Origin: JBGCED01 sp045106055 | GTDB taxonomy: Bacteria; Pseudomonadota; Alphaproteobacteria; CBDDJK01 | Length of the DNA: 14,736 bases | Assembly (NCBI GenBank): GCA_045106055.1 | Contig: JBGCED010000074.1 | Coordinates: forward strand, 1 to 14,736 | Direction of reading: 5' to 3' | Part shown: positions 7,674-13,010 of the stretch, one piece after another | Numbering within the stretch: position 1 is the first letter of the stretch | Layout of the letters: each line of letters opens with the position of its first letter | Made by a program: the position numbers and the translations under genes | Notes under the pieces: model-generated | Databases searched by the model: none | What the model was told of the DNA's origin: nothing | Seen by the model: the letters and a program-made list of their open reading frames with translations, nothing else

Positions 7674-8018
7674 TTATCCGCCGCCGCGCTGCATGGATAG
7701 CATGATGCGCTGAAAACGCTGGGTTGCGGTTTCATAATGCAGCCCGTAAAAATCAAACCCAACATGGGTGACGGGCAAAGCAATTAAGCCAAGCTGGCGG
7801 GTGGTTTGTGCCTCAAGTTCAATATGAATTCTCAAATCTTCTATATGGGCATCAATCATCATTTTGGCGGTTTGAAATTCATCATCATGGTGAATATCAA
7901 TCACGGATTTAGCGGGCAATCCCAGCGGAATTAACCGAAAAAACGAGCCATGATCAATCCCCATCTCCAATTTTTTTGTAAAAAGCAGCGGATGATTTGC
8001 GATTTCTATATTATGCAT
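7674..8018 (-). CDS. Unrecognised 114-aa protein downstream of the sulfur carrier
   Basis: I do not recognise this family. The start chosen is ATG 8018, giving 114 aa; a GAAG lies about five bases upstream. A longer frame starts at 8117, but its extra 33 residues are translated repeat element (RRSKKNK, RRSKKKK) and are probably not protein. The predicted product is soluble, with no signal peptide or membrane segment, and is rich in histidine (nine in 114: positions 2, 9, 23, 43, 44, 58, 65, 85, 94), including an IDIHHDDEF segment. A likely amphipathic helix (52-75) is followed by LGLIALPVTHVGFDFYGLHYE (77-97), which has the look of a conserved core. It ends RGGG. It is last in a run with cysK and a MoaD/ThiS-like gene, so a sulfur-related role is possible by position only. 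The JAMM metal motif of Mec-type hydrolases is absent. Confidence 0.75.
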   Translation of the reverse strand: MHNIEIANHPLLFTKKLEMGIDHGSFFRLIPLGLPAKSVIDIHHDDEFQTAKMMIDAHIEDLRIHIELEAQTTRQLGLIALPVTHVGFDFYGLHYETATQRFQRIMLSMQRGGG

Positions 8019-8025
8019 TAGCTTC

Positions 8026-8070
8026 TTTTTTTTGCTTCGCCGCACTAGCGGCGGCCCACGCTTGTGGGCT
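8026..8070 (-). repeat. Double-hairpin element, copy A
   Basis: A 45-bp unit that is 42/45 identical to copy B. On the plus strand it reads T8, GCTT, then stem CGCCGC-ACTA-GCGGCG (8038-8053) and directly stem GCCCAC-GCTT-GTGGGC (8054-8069). In minus-strand RNA this is two stacked six-pair hairpins followed by GAAGC and eight A. Its A-run abuts the GAAG ribosome-binding region of the 114-aa gene. The feature is directly visible; its family is not recognised. Confidence 0.85.
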
Positions 8071-8072
8071 TT

Positions 8073-8097
8073 CCCCAATAAATGATTGGGGCTTTTG
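8073..8097 (+). terminator. Terminator-like hairpin between the two repeat copies
   Basis: A perfect seven-pair stem CCCCAAT-AAATG-ATTGGGG (8073-8091) is followed on the plus strand by CTTTTG and then eight T. This is the shape of an intrinsic terminator for plus-strand transcription. No plus-strand gene ends nearby; the cyclase stop is about 475 bp upstream with a minus-strand gene between. It might stop read-through or antisense RNA, or be part of the repeat array. On the minus strand it is a plain hairpin without a T-tract. Confidence 0.45.
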
Positions 8098-8142
8098 TTT
8101 TTTTTGCTTCGTCGCACTAGCGACGGCCCACGCTTGTAGGCT
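8098..8142 (-). repeat. Double-hairpin element, copy B
   Basis: This is the second 45-bp copy, 72 bp from copy A. Stem 1 is CGTCGC-ACTA-GCGACG (8110-8125): relative to copy A both sides of one pair have changed (C-G to T-A), so pairing is kept. Stem 2 is GCCCAC-GCTT-GTAGGC (8126-8141): a single change makes C/A on the plus strand but a G-U wobble in minus-strand RNA. All three differences therefore keep the minus-strand RNA fold. The copy begins four bases after the stop of the MoaD-like gene and lies inside the operon. Confidence 0.85.
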
Positions 8143-8145
8143 CAC

Positions 8146-8397
8146 CTAGCCCCCTGCAACGGGCGGCCAGATCGCAAGCACATCGCCTTCTGCTAAGGAA
8201 TGAGAGCTGCGCGCTGGCGGCGGGATAAACACACCATTTACCAGCACCAGCTGCAATAATTCAGGGGGCAGCTTAAAGCGTGCGGCAATTTGATCAATGC
8301 TGGTATCAGCTTCAACATCCAGCATCACCGCATTATCAACCGCATTTGCGGGCAGATATTCTTGCAGTCCTGCATAGAGTTTAAATTTTATTTGCAT
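8146..8397 (-). CDS. MoaD/ThiS-family small sulfur carrier protein
   Basis: An 83-aa ubiquitin-fold protein. It has the family traits: an N-terminal strand IKFKLYAGLQEYLP, a central helix (DQIAARFKLP), LVLVNGVFI (50-58), AEGDVLAIWPPVAGG at the end, and the free C-terminal GG needed for adenylation and thiocarboxylation. MoaD proteins donate sulfur to molybdopterin, ThiS to thiazole, and CysO to a cysteine synthase. Here no moaE, moaB or thi genes are near. Instead the ATG begins two bases after the cysK stop, so the two are surely co-transcribed and probably co-translated. That context favours a CysO-like role, but this is inference; the sequence alone only says MoaD/ThiS family. The double-hairpin element follows its stop. 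Confidence 0.85.
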   Translation of the reverse strand: MQIKFKLYAGLQEYLPANAVDNAVMLDVEADTSIDQIAARFKLPPELLQLVLVNGVFIPPPARSSHSLAEGDVLAIWPPVAGG

Positions 8398-8399
8398 CT

Positions 8400-9365
8400 T
8401 TAAAGCCCTTCAAACAAAGAAGTAGATAAATAACGCTCGGCAAAGCTTGGCAGAATCACCACGATGTTTTTATTTTTCAATGAATCGCGCTGGATAATCT
8501 CAATCGCTGCGCCCAGCGCTGCCCCCGATGAAATGCCGCAGGCGACCCCCTCTATTCTTGCGCTTTCACGCGCAATCCGAAAAGCAGTTTCATTGGCGAT
8601 GGATATAATTTCATCAATCAAGCCTGTTTTTAAAATGGATGGCACGAATCCTGCGCCAATGCCTTGAATTTTATGGGGGCCTGGCAAGCCGCCGCCCAGC
8701 ACTTGGCTGTCTTCGGGTTCAACCGCAATGATTTTACAATCAGGATTATGCTGTTTCAGCGCGCTGCCAACCCCCGTCAGCGTTCCGCCCGTGCCAACCC
8801 CCATAATCGCCATATCAATCTTAGCACCGCAATCTTGAATGATTTCTTGCGCGGTTGTTTGATAATGGATGGTGGGGTTGGCATCATTATCAAACTGGCG
8901 GGGAATGACTGAATTTTCTATTTCTGTATTTAAGGATTGTGCTTTTTCAATCGCGCCCTTCATGCCTTTTTCAGCGGGGGTTAGCACCAATTCCGCGCCC
9001 AATAATTTAAGCATTTTGCGGCGTTCCACCGACATGCTCTCTGGCATGGTTAGCATTAATTTATACCCTTTGGCAGCAGCAATAAAAGCAAGCGCAATCC
9101 CTGTATTGCCAGAAGTGGGTTCAATTAAAGTTGTTTTGCCTGGAATCGCTTCGCCCCGTTTTTCTAAATCTTCGATCAATGCAATGCCAATGCGATCTTT
9201 GACGCTGCTAAACGGGTTAAAAAATTCCAATTTTGCTAATATGTCAGATTCAAGTTGATAATGCTGGCTTAATTTTGACATCCGTACCAAAGGGGTTGCG
9301 CCAATCGTATCAATAATCGAATCATAAATTTTTCCGCGTGAGGTAACAGGTGAAACATTCATCAT
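8400..9365 (-). CDS. cysK: Cysteine synthase (O-acetylserine sulfhydrylase), PLP-dependent
   Basis: About 321 aa. The enzyme makes L-cysteine from O-acetylserine and sulfide. In the numbering of the longest frame (TTG at 9380): the PLP-binding lysine is K61 in NPFSSVKDRIG, the substrate loop is PTSGNTG (88-94), the phosphate-binding loop is GTGGT (196-200), then HKIQGIGAGF (236-245) and CGISSGAA (281-288), ending ILPSFAERYLSTSLFEGL as CysK proteins do. ATG 9365 or 9362 is the likely start, because AAGGA lies five or eight bases upstream; the TTG at 9380 overlaps that site. The gene follows the Rrf2 regulator by 39 bp and abuts the sulfur-carrier gene (2 bp). Whether it uses sulfide or a protein thiocarboxylate as sulfur donor, as CysM does with CysO, cannot be told from motifs alone. 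Confidence 0.95.
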   Translation of the reverse strand: MMNVSPVTSRGKIYDSIIDTIGATPLVRMSKLSQHYQLESDILAKLEFFNPFSSVKDRIGIALIEDLEKRGEAIPGKTTLIEPTSGNTGIALAFIAAAKGYKLMLTMPESMSVERRKMLKLLGAELVLTPAEKGMKGAIEKAQSLNTEIENSVIPRQFDNDANPTIHYQTTAQEIIQDCGAKIDMAIMGVGTGGTLTGVGSALKQHNPDCKIIAVEPEDSQVLGGGLPGPHKIQGIGAGFVPSILKTGLIDEIISIANETAFRIARESARIEGVACGISSGAALGAAIEIIQRDSLKNKNIVVILPSFAERYLSTSLFEGL

Positions 9366-9404
9366 CGCATTCCTTATCAATTTAGGTTTAAAAGCAAAGA
9401 TATT

Positions 9405-9854
9405 CTAAATGGTGTAATCGGTTTTATTCGGTTTGCTTGGGATTATGCCCGCTATTTGCGCCTGTCTGCATAAATCCTCGATGGTTGTTGTTTTTAATTG
9501 ATCATACATATCCTTATATAGGGAATGCCATAGCGGTTTCAAAATCGCATCCCCTAATTGTGATCCTGTTTGATTGATGGGGTCTTGGGTTGTGTCAAGC
9601 GCGCGGATAATATCATAAATTTCAGCAAGGTGAATTCTGCGCCGCTCGCGTGCAAGGCGATACCCTCCTTGCGGTCCCCTTACCCCGCTTAAAATATTCG
9701 CCTTTACCATTTGCTGCAATACTTGCTCAAGATAGCGTTTGGGAATGCCTTGGCGTTGCGCAATATCATTGGCCTGCACCGTGTCATCCGCACTGTTATA
9801 GGCAATGTCCAGCACCGCCTCAATCGCATAGATTAATTTCTTGGTTACCCGCAT
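9405..9854 (-). CDS. Rrf2-family transcriptional regulator (CymR-like, no Fe-S cysteines)
   Basis: A 149-aa winged-helix DNA-binding protein. The start is ATG 9854 (MRVTKKLIYAIEAV), one base after the dut stop, with GGTG upstream; earlier in-frame ATGs lie inside dut and do not fit the family. The helix-turn-helix is about 26-50 (VQANDIAQRQGIPKRYLEQVL) and the wing is GVRGPQGGYRLAR (57-69), the family signature. The three clustered cysteines that bind 2Fe-2S in IscR are absent; the only Cys is C129 near the C terminus. That points to a CymR-like or other non-cluster Rrf2 protein. Its position directly before cysK makes control of cysteine synthesis the natural guess, as for CymR in Firmicutes, but no operator was identified. 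Confidence 0.9.
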   Translation of the reverse strand: MRVTKKLIYAIEAVLDIAYNSADDTVQANDIAQRQGIPKRYLEQVLQQMVKANILSGVRGPQGGYRLARERRRIHLAEIYDIIRALDTTQDPINQTGSQLGDAILKPLWHSLYKDMYDQLKTTTIEDLCRQAQIAGIIPSKPNKTDYTI

Positions 9855-9855
9855 A

Positions 9856-10338
9856 TCACCGCCCGCCCTTATCATGCTGTGCTGTTTGGGTTTTGATTCC
9901 CGTAGAGCCAAATCCGCCCCCTGCGCGCTTGCTGGCGGGCAAATCATCCGTTACAAGCTGCCAGCGCAAGGTTTCATGGCGGGCAATCACCATTTGCGCA
10001 ATGCGCATGCCATGAGAAATTAAAATAGGGTCTGCGCCCAAATTAATTAAGATAATGGCAATTTCCCCGCGATAATCGCTGTCAATCGTGCCAGGTGCAT
10101 TTAAAACCGCAAGCCCTTGCTTTAATGCAAGCCCCGAGCGCGCCCTGATTTGTGCTTCCGTCCCTTGCGGCAAGGCAATAGAGATGCCCGTTGGAATTGC
10201 GGTGCGCGCCATGGGATCAAGCGTAATTGGTGCATCAATCGCAGCATAAAGATCAACCCCCGCCGCGCCCGCTGTTGCATATGATGGCAGCGGCAAATCC
10301 GCACCATGGGGCAGCTGTTTAATAAAAATTTCAGTCAT
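9856..10338 (-). CDS. dut: Deoxyuridine 5'-triphosphate nucleotidohydrolase (dUTPase)
   Basis: A 160-aa trimeric dUTPase that converts dUTP to dUMP and pyrophosphate, keeping uracil out of DNA and supplying dTMP synthesis. All five motifs are present in order: AGVDLYAA (26-33), RSGLALK (67-73), GTIDSDYRGEI (83-93, with catalytic D86 and D88), RIAQMVIA (112-119), and the C-terminal arm RAGGGFGSTG (138-147). A tail of about 13 residues (IKTQTAQHDKGGR) extends past the arm, where many dUTPases stop within a few residues; this is not unusual enough to doubt function. The ATG is weakly preceded by AAGAA. It follows coaBC by 41 bp, a common alphaproteobacterial pair, and its TGA is one base from the Rrf2 ATG. 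Confidence 0.97.
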   Translation of the reverse strand: MTEIFIKQLPHGADLPLPSYATAGAAGVDLYAAIDAPITLDPMARTAIPTGISIALPQGTEAQIRARSGLALKQGLAVLNAPGTIDSDYRGEIAIILINLGADPILISHGMRIAQMVIARHETLRWQLVTDDLPASKRAGGGFGSTGIKTQTAQHDKGGR

Positions 10339-10379
10339 TACACATTCTTAACTTTCATCTTATTTCAAGGATTAACAGT

Positions 10380-11633
10380 TTAACGGTTAAAATTTTCAAT
10401 GATGGCATCCGTCAATTTTTGGGCAATATTTACCTTGCTGGTGCGCTGCCAAGCGGTCACACCTGTTTTGGTAATAAAATGAATTTCATTATCATCACCG
10501 CCAAAAATAGAAGGATCAGCCCCAACATCATTAAATAAAATCCAGTCGCAGCCCTTGGCTTGATATTTTTGGGTTGCAAGGGCTAAGCCCCCCTTTTGTG
10601 TCTTATCTGCTTCTGCGGCAAAACCAATGACCAAGGCGGGTCTGTGATCGGGATGATTTGCAATGGTTTTTAAAATATCTGGATTTTCGGTTAAGGCAAG
10701 CGGCGCGGGCGGCTGTCCTGCTTGTTTTTTAATTTTGCCCTGCTGGGTTTGGGCGGGGCGCCAATCGCCAACCGCAGCGCACATGATGGCAACATCACAT
10801 GGCAGCGCGGCAAGCGTTGCATCATACATTTCAACAGCAGTCATGACTGATTTTCTTATAATGCCTGCGGGGCAAGCAAGGCTGGTTGGTCCTGAAATTA
10901 AGGTAACGCGCGCCCCTGCTTTTGCCAGTGCGCCTGCAATCGCATAGCCTTGTTTGCCCGATGAATGATTGGCAATATAGCGCACATCGTCAATCGGTTC
11001 ATGGGTTGGGCCTGCGGTCACAAGGATATTTTTTCCCGCAAGTGGCTGCGGGGTTTCATCATCCTTCAGCTGCGCCATAACCGCATTGATAATTATTTCA
11101 AAGGATGCCAGCCTGCCAATGCCCGTTTCATTGCATGCCATCGCCCCGATTTCTGGATCAACAAATATAGCGCCCCGCTTTGTCAAAAGATCACAATTTT
11201 GCTGGGTTGCGGGATTATTCCACATCGCATGATTCATTGCGGGGCAGATCAATACAGGATTTAAATTTGCCATCAGCAAGGTTGATGCCAAATCATCACA
11301 CAGCCCATGCGCCATTTTTGCGATGATATTTGCGGTTGCGGGGATGACCATCACCAGATCTGCCATGCGGGTCAATTCAATATGCCCAATTTCAACTTCG
11401 TCAGTTAAGTCAAATAAATCATCATGCAGCTTTTCCCCTGCAAGGGTTGCAAGCGATAGCGGGGTAATAAATTGCTTTGCCGAACGGGTCATCACAGGAA
11501 TAATGCGAATATGCTGCGCCCGCAATAAGCGCACCAATTCCAACACTTTATAAGCAGCAATTCCGCCGCAAACAATCAGCAAAATGGTTTTTTGCGAGCG
11601 GTCACGGGGGGATATGGAATTGCAAACAGCCAT
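10380..11633 (-). CDS. coaBC: Bifunctional phosphopantothenoylcysteine decarboxylase / phosphopantothenate-cysteine ligase
   Basis: A 417-aa two-domain enzyme (Dfp) of coenzyme A synthesis. CoaC (about 15-190) is the FMN-dependent decarboxylase: GGIAAYK (23-29), H84 in EIGHIELTRMADL as the likely catalytic His, PAMNHAMW (131-138), and C167 in ACNETGIGRL. CoaB (about 200-415) is the CTP-dependent ligase: ILVTAGPTHEPIDDVRYIANHSSGKQG (203-229), including N222, then the CAAVGDWRP segment (285-293), a KIKK cluster (300-303), and FNDVG (367-371). It uses cysteine as substrate, a loose link to cysK further down the operon. ATG 11633 starts six bases after the fdxA stop, with no clear ribosome binding site, so coupling with fdxA is likely. 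Confidence 0.97.
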   Translation of the reverse strand: MAVCNSISPRDRSQKTILLIVCGGIAAYKVLELVRLLRAQHIRIIPVMTRSAKQFITPLSLATLAGEKLHDDLFDLTDEVEIGHIELTRMADLVMVIPATANIIAKMAHGLCDDLASTLLMANLNPVLICPAMNHAMWNNPATQQNCDLLTKRGAIFVDPEIGAMACNETGIGRLASFEIIINAVMAQLKDDETPQPLAGKNILVTAGPTHEPIDDVRYIANHSSGKQGYAIAGALAKAGARVTLISGPTSLACPAGIIRKSVMTAVEMYDATLAALPCDVAIMCAAVGDWRPAQTQQGKIKKQAGQPPAPLALTENPDILKTIANHPDHRPALVIGFAAEADKTQKGGLALATQKYQAKGCDWILFNDVGADPSIFGGDDNEIHFITKTGVTAWQRTSKVNIAQKLTDAIIENFNR

Positions 11634-11639
11634 CTTATG

Positions 11640-11978
11640 TTATTTTTTTGTTGGCGGTTTTTCAGAAAAATGATCTTTAAACTTATTGGGAACATCTTTC
11701 CATTGATCGGCATCTGCTGGTACATCGCCAATGCGGGTGATGTTTGGCCAGATTAATGAAAATTTATGGTTAAGCTCCAACCATTCCTGCGCCCCAGGCT
11801 CGGTATCTGGCAGAATTGCATTTGCAGGGCATTCAGGTTCGCAAACCCCGCAATCAATACATTCATCAGGGTGAATGACCAGCATATTTTCCCCCTCATA
11901 AAAGCAATCCACGGGGCATACTTCAACACAATCTTGATATTTGCAGCGAATACAAGCATCATTTACAATATAGGTCAT
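11640..11978 (-). CDS. fdxA: Seven-iron ferredoxin [3Fe-4S][4Fe-4S]
   Basis: A 112-aa soluble electron carrier. The cysteine pattern is that of 7Fe FdxA ferredoxins: C9-x7-C17 with C50 for the 3Fe-4S cluster, and C21 with C40, C43 and C46 (CIDCGVCEPECP) for the 4Fe-4S cluster; C12 and C25 are extra. The C-terminal tail after about residue 60 (WLELNHKFSLIWPNITRIGDVP, then a charged end) matches the extended tail of the alphaproteobacterial form. ATG 11978 is preceded by CGGAG about 11 nt away. It is followed after six bases by coaBC and preceded by a 96-bp spacer, the largest gap in this minus-strand run upstream of the repeat region, which may hold its own promoter. Confidence 0.95.
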   Translation of the reverse strand: MTYIVNDACIRCKYQDCVEVCPVDCFYEGENMLVIHPDECIDCGVCEPECPANAILPDTEPGAQEWLELNHKFSLIWPNITRIGDVPADADQWKDVPNKFKDHFSEKPPTKK

Positions 11979-12074
11979 GGGGTTTAACGCTCCGATTATG
12001 AAATTTTAATATCAGTTTTAAAGGGTTCATTCACCCTTATGTTATTAACCTATAATTTACGGGATTTCAATGTG
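11979..12074 (-). promoter_or_regulatory. Spacer upstream of fdxA with hairpin and weak promoter candidate
   Basis: This is a 96-bp AT-rich gap within the minus-strand gene run. A perfect six-pair hairpin AAGGGT-TCATTC-ACCCTT lies at 12021-12038; no T-tract follows it on either strand, so it is at most a weak terminator for the acetyltransferase gene. On the minus strand TTGAAA (12070-12065) stands 17 bp before TAATAA (12047-12042), a poor sigma-70 match that would start transcription near the hairpin. Both assignments are tentative. Confidence 0.3.
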
Positions 12075-12530
12075 CTATTTTATAAATACCCGCTTAAAAA
12101 TAAGCGCATCGCTGTTTGTGGCTTTATAATAATTGGGGCGCGTGGCAATTTGATCAAATTTCAGTTTTTGATAAAAGCAAATGGCAGCCATATTATCGGC
12201 GGCAACTTCCAGCACAATAGAATCTAGATCAGGTGACAGCTGATCGATCATCGCTGTTAATAATTGGCGTGCAATGCCTTGGCGGCGATATTCTGGGCGC
12301 GCAGCAATAAGCATAATTTCAGCTTGCTGGGCAATATGGGTAAAGGCCAGAATGCCAATAAGCTGGTTTTGAAGGGTAAAGGCAAGCCCTTGCCCGCTGC
12401 CTTGCGCAAAGAAATCATGCCAATCTTGCTTTGTCCAGCGCGGCAGTGACAAGGGAAAGGCGGCATCCCCGCTTTTTATAAAGTCGGTGATTTTATCCGC
12501 ATCATCGCCGCCAAGATGAATAAGCTGCAT
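12075..12530 (-). CDS. GNAT acetyltransferase, RimI-like
   Basis: A 151-aa cytosolic acetyl-CoA-dependent N-acetyltransferase. The acetyl-CoA pyrophosphate loop is ARPEYRRQGIARQLL (77-91), matching Q/R-x-x-G-x-G/A, followed by IVLEVAADNMAAICFYQKLKFDQIATRPNYY (105-135); the LEVxxxN...FYxxxxF...RxxYY order is that of RimI, which acetylates the N terminus of ribosomal protein S18. A tsaB neighbour, common for rimI, is absent, so the substrate is uncertain. The ATG begins six bases after the upstream lipoprotein gene stop, with no clear ribosome binding site. A weaker match to the third G in the loop (A instead of G) is common in GNAT proteins. Confidence 0.85.
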   Translation of the reverse strand: MQLIHLGGDDADKITDFIKSGDAAFPLSLPRWTKQDWHDFFAQGSGQGLAFTLQNQLIGILAFTHIAQQAEIMLIAARPEYRRQGIARQLLTAMIDQLSPDLDSIVLEVAADNMAAICFYQKLKFDQIATRPNYYKATNSDALIFKRVFIK

Positions 12531-12536
12531 CTTGGG

Positions 12537-12983
12537 TTAATATAAGCGATCGGCAGACCATTGCCCCGAACAAAATTTTGATTGCCATGTGCCAACAATA
12601 TGATCGGGGCTGAAATCGCCTTCAAGAAAAATTTCATCGCCGCCATAATAACCGCCAATTTTAAGCTCAATGATGCTGCCATTCTCATCAATATCCCCAT
12701 TCATAAAATAGCTGCGATCATCGCGTTTGACGCTGCCAATCATCACCTGTTTTTTTATTTCAAAGCGCAGCCCCAAGCGGTGGGTGCGGCATCGATCCGA
12801 GCCAGCGCTTTTCAACAATGATCCGCGCCACACCCCATCAAAAGGCGATGCGTTCGATAAAACAATATCCGCATCTGGATCAGGATTGTCAAATGTCACT
12901 GAATTTCCAAATCCCATGCAGCCCGCAAGCAGTAAACTTACCATAAAAAGCGCAAATATTTCGCCAAATTTAATTTTCTTCAT
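12537..12983 (-). CDS. Predicted lipoprotein of unknown function
   Basis: About 148 aa. The start chosen is ATG 12983 (MKKIKFGEIFALFMV), because a GGA lies about nine bases upstream and the basic-hydrophobic N terminus then begins properly; an ATG at 13001 would add six residues. A signal peptide with lipobox L19-A20-G21-C22 predicts lipid attachment at C22 and export to the periplasm or outer membrane. The mature part has short alternating segments ending in SPFDGVWRGSLL, GDIDENGSIIELKIGG and HIVGTWQSKFCSGQW, resembling an antiparallel beta-barrel with G-x-W repeats. Two further cysteines (in SDRCRTHR and SKFCSGQW) could form a disulfide. I do not recognise the family. It lies between ygfZ (10 bp from its stop at 13011 to the 13001 ATG, 27 bp to 12983) and the RimI-like gene. 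Confidence 0.8.
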   Translation of the reverse strand: MKKIKFGEIFALFMVSLLLAGCMGFGNSVTFDNPDPDADIVLSNASPFDGVWRGSLLKSAGSDRCRTHRLGLRFEIKKQVMIGSVKRDDRSYFMNGDIDENGSIIELKIGGYYGGDEIFLEGDFSPDHIVGTWQSKFCSGQWSADRLY

Positions 12984-13010
12984 CTTTGAAATTCCAGTCA
13001 TCCGCTTTTA

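Noticed and set aside
7674..8117. 147-aa version of the unknown protein
   Set aside because: The first 33 residues are translated repeat element with lysine/arginine runs; ATG 8018 has a plausible ribosome binding site and gives a normal soluble protein.
8026..8142. Two near-identical repeats with a 27-bp spacer as a CRISPR remnant
   Set aside because: Only two copies, the repeats contain two separate hairpins and a T8 tract, the spacer is itself a palindrome, and no cas gene is present.
9366..9380. TTG start for cysK at 9380
   Set aside because: It overlaps the AAGGA ribosome binding site that serves ATG 9365/9362.
9405..9854. IscR (Fe-S sensing) identity for the Rrf2 protein
   Set aside because: The three clustered cysteine ligands are absent; there is a single cysteine near the C terminus, and no isc or suf genes are in view.
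9855..9947. Longer Rrf2 protein starting inside dut
   Set aside because: The added residues are out-of-frame dut sequence, and the family N terminus begins at MRVTKKL.
12051..12056. Plus-strand TATAAT as a promoter
   Set aside because: No -35 at the right distance and no plus-strand gene downstream; the acetyltransferase gene lies antisense.
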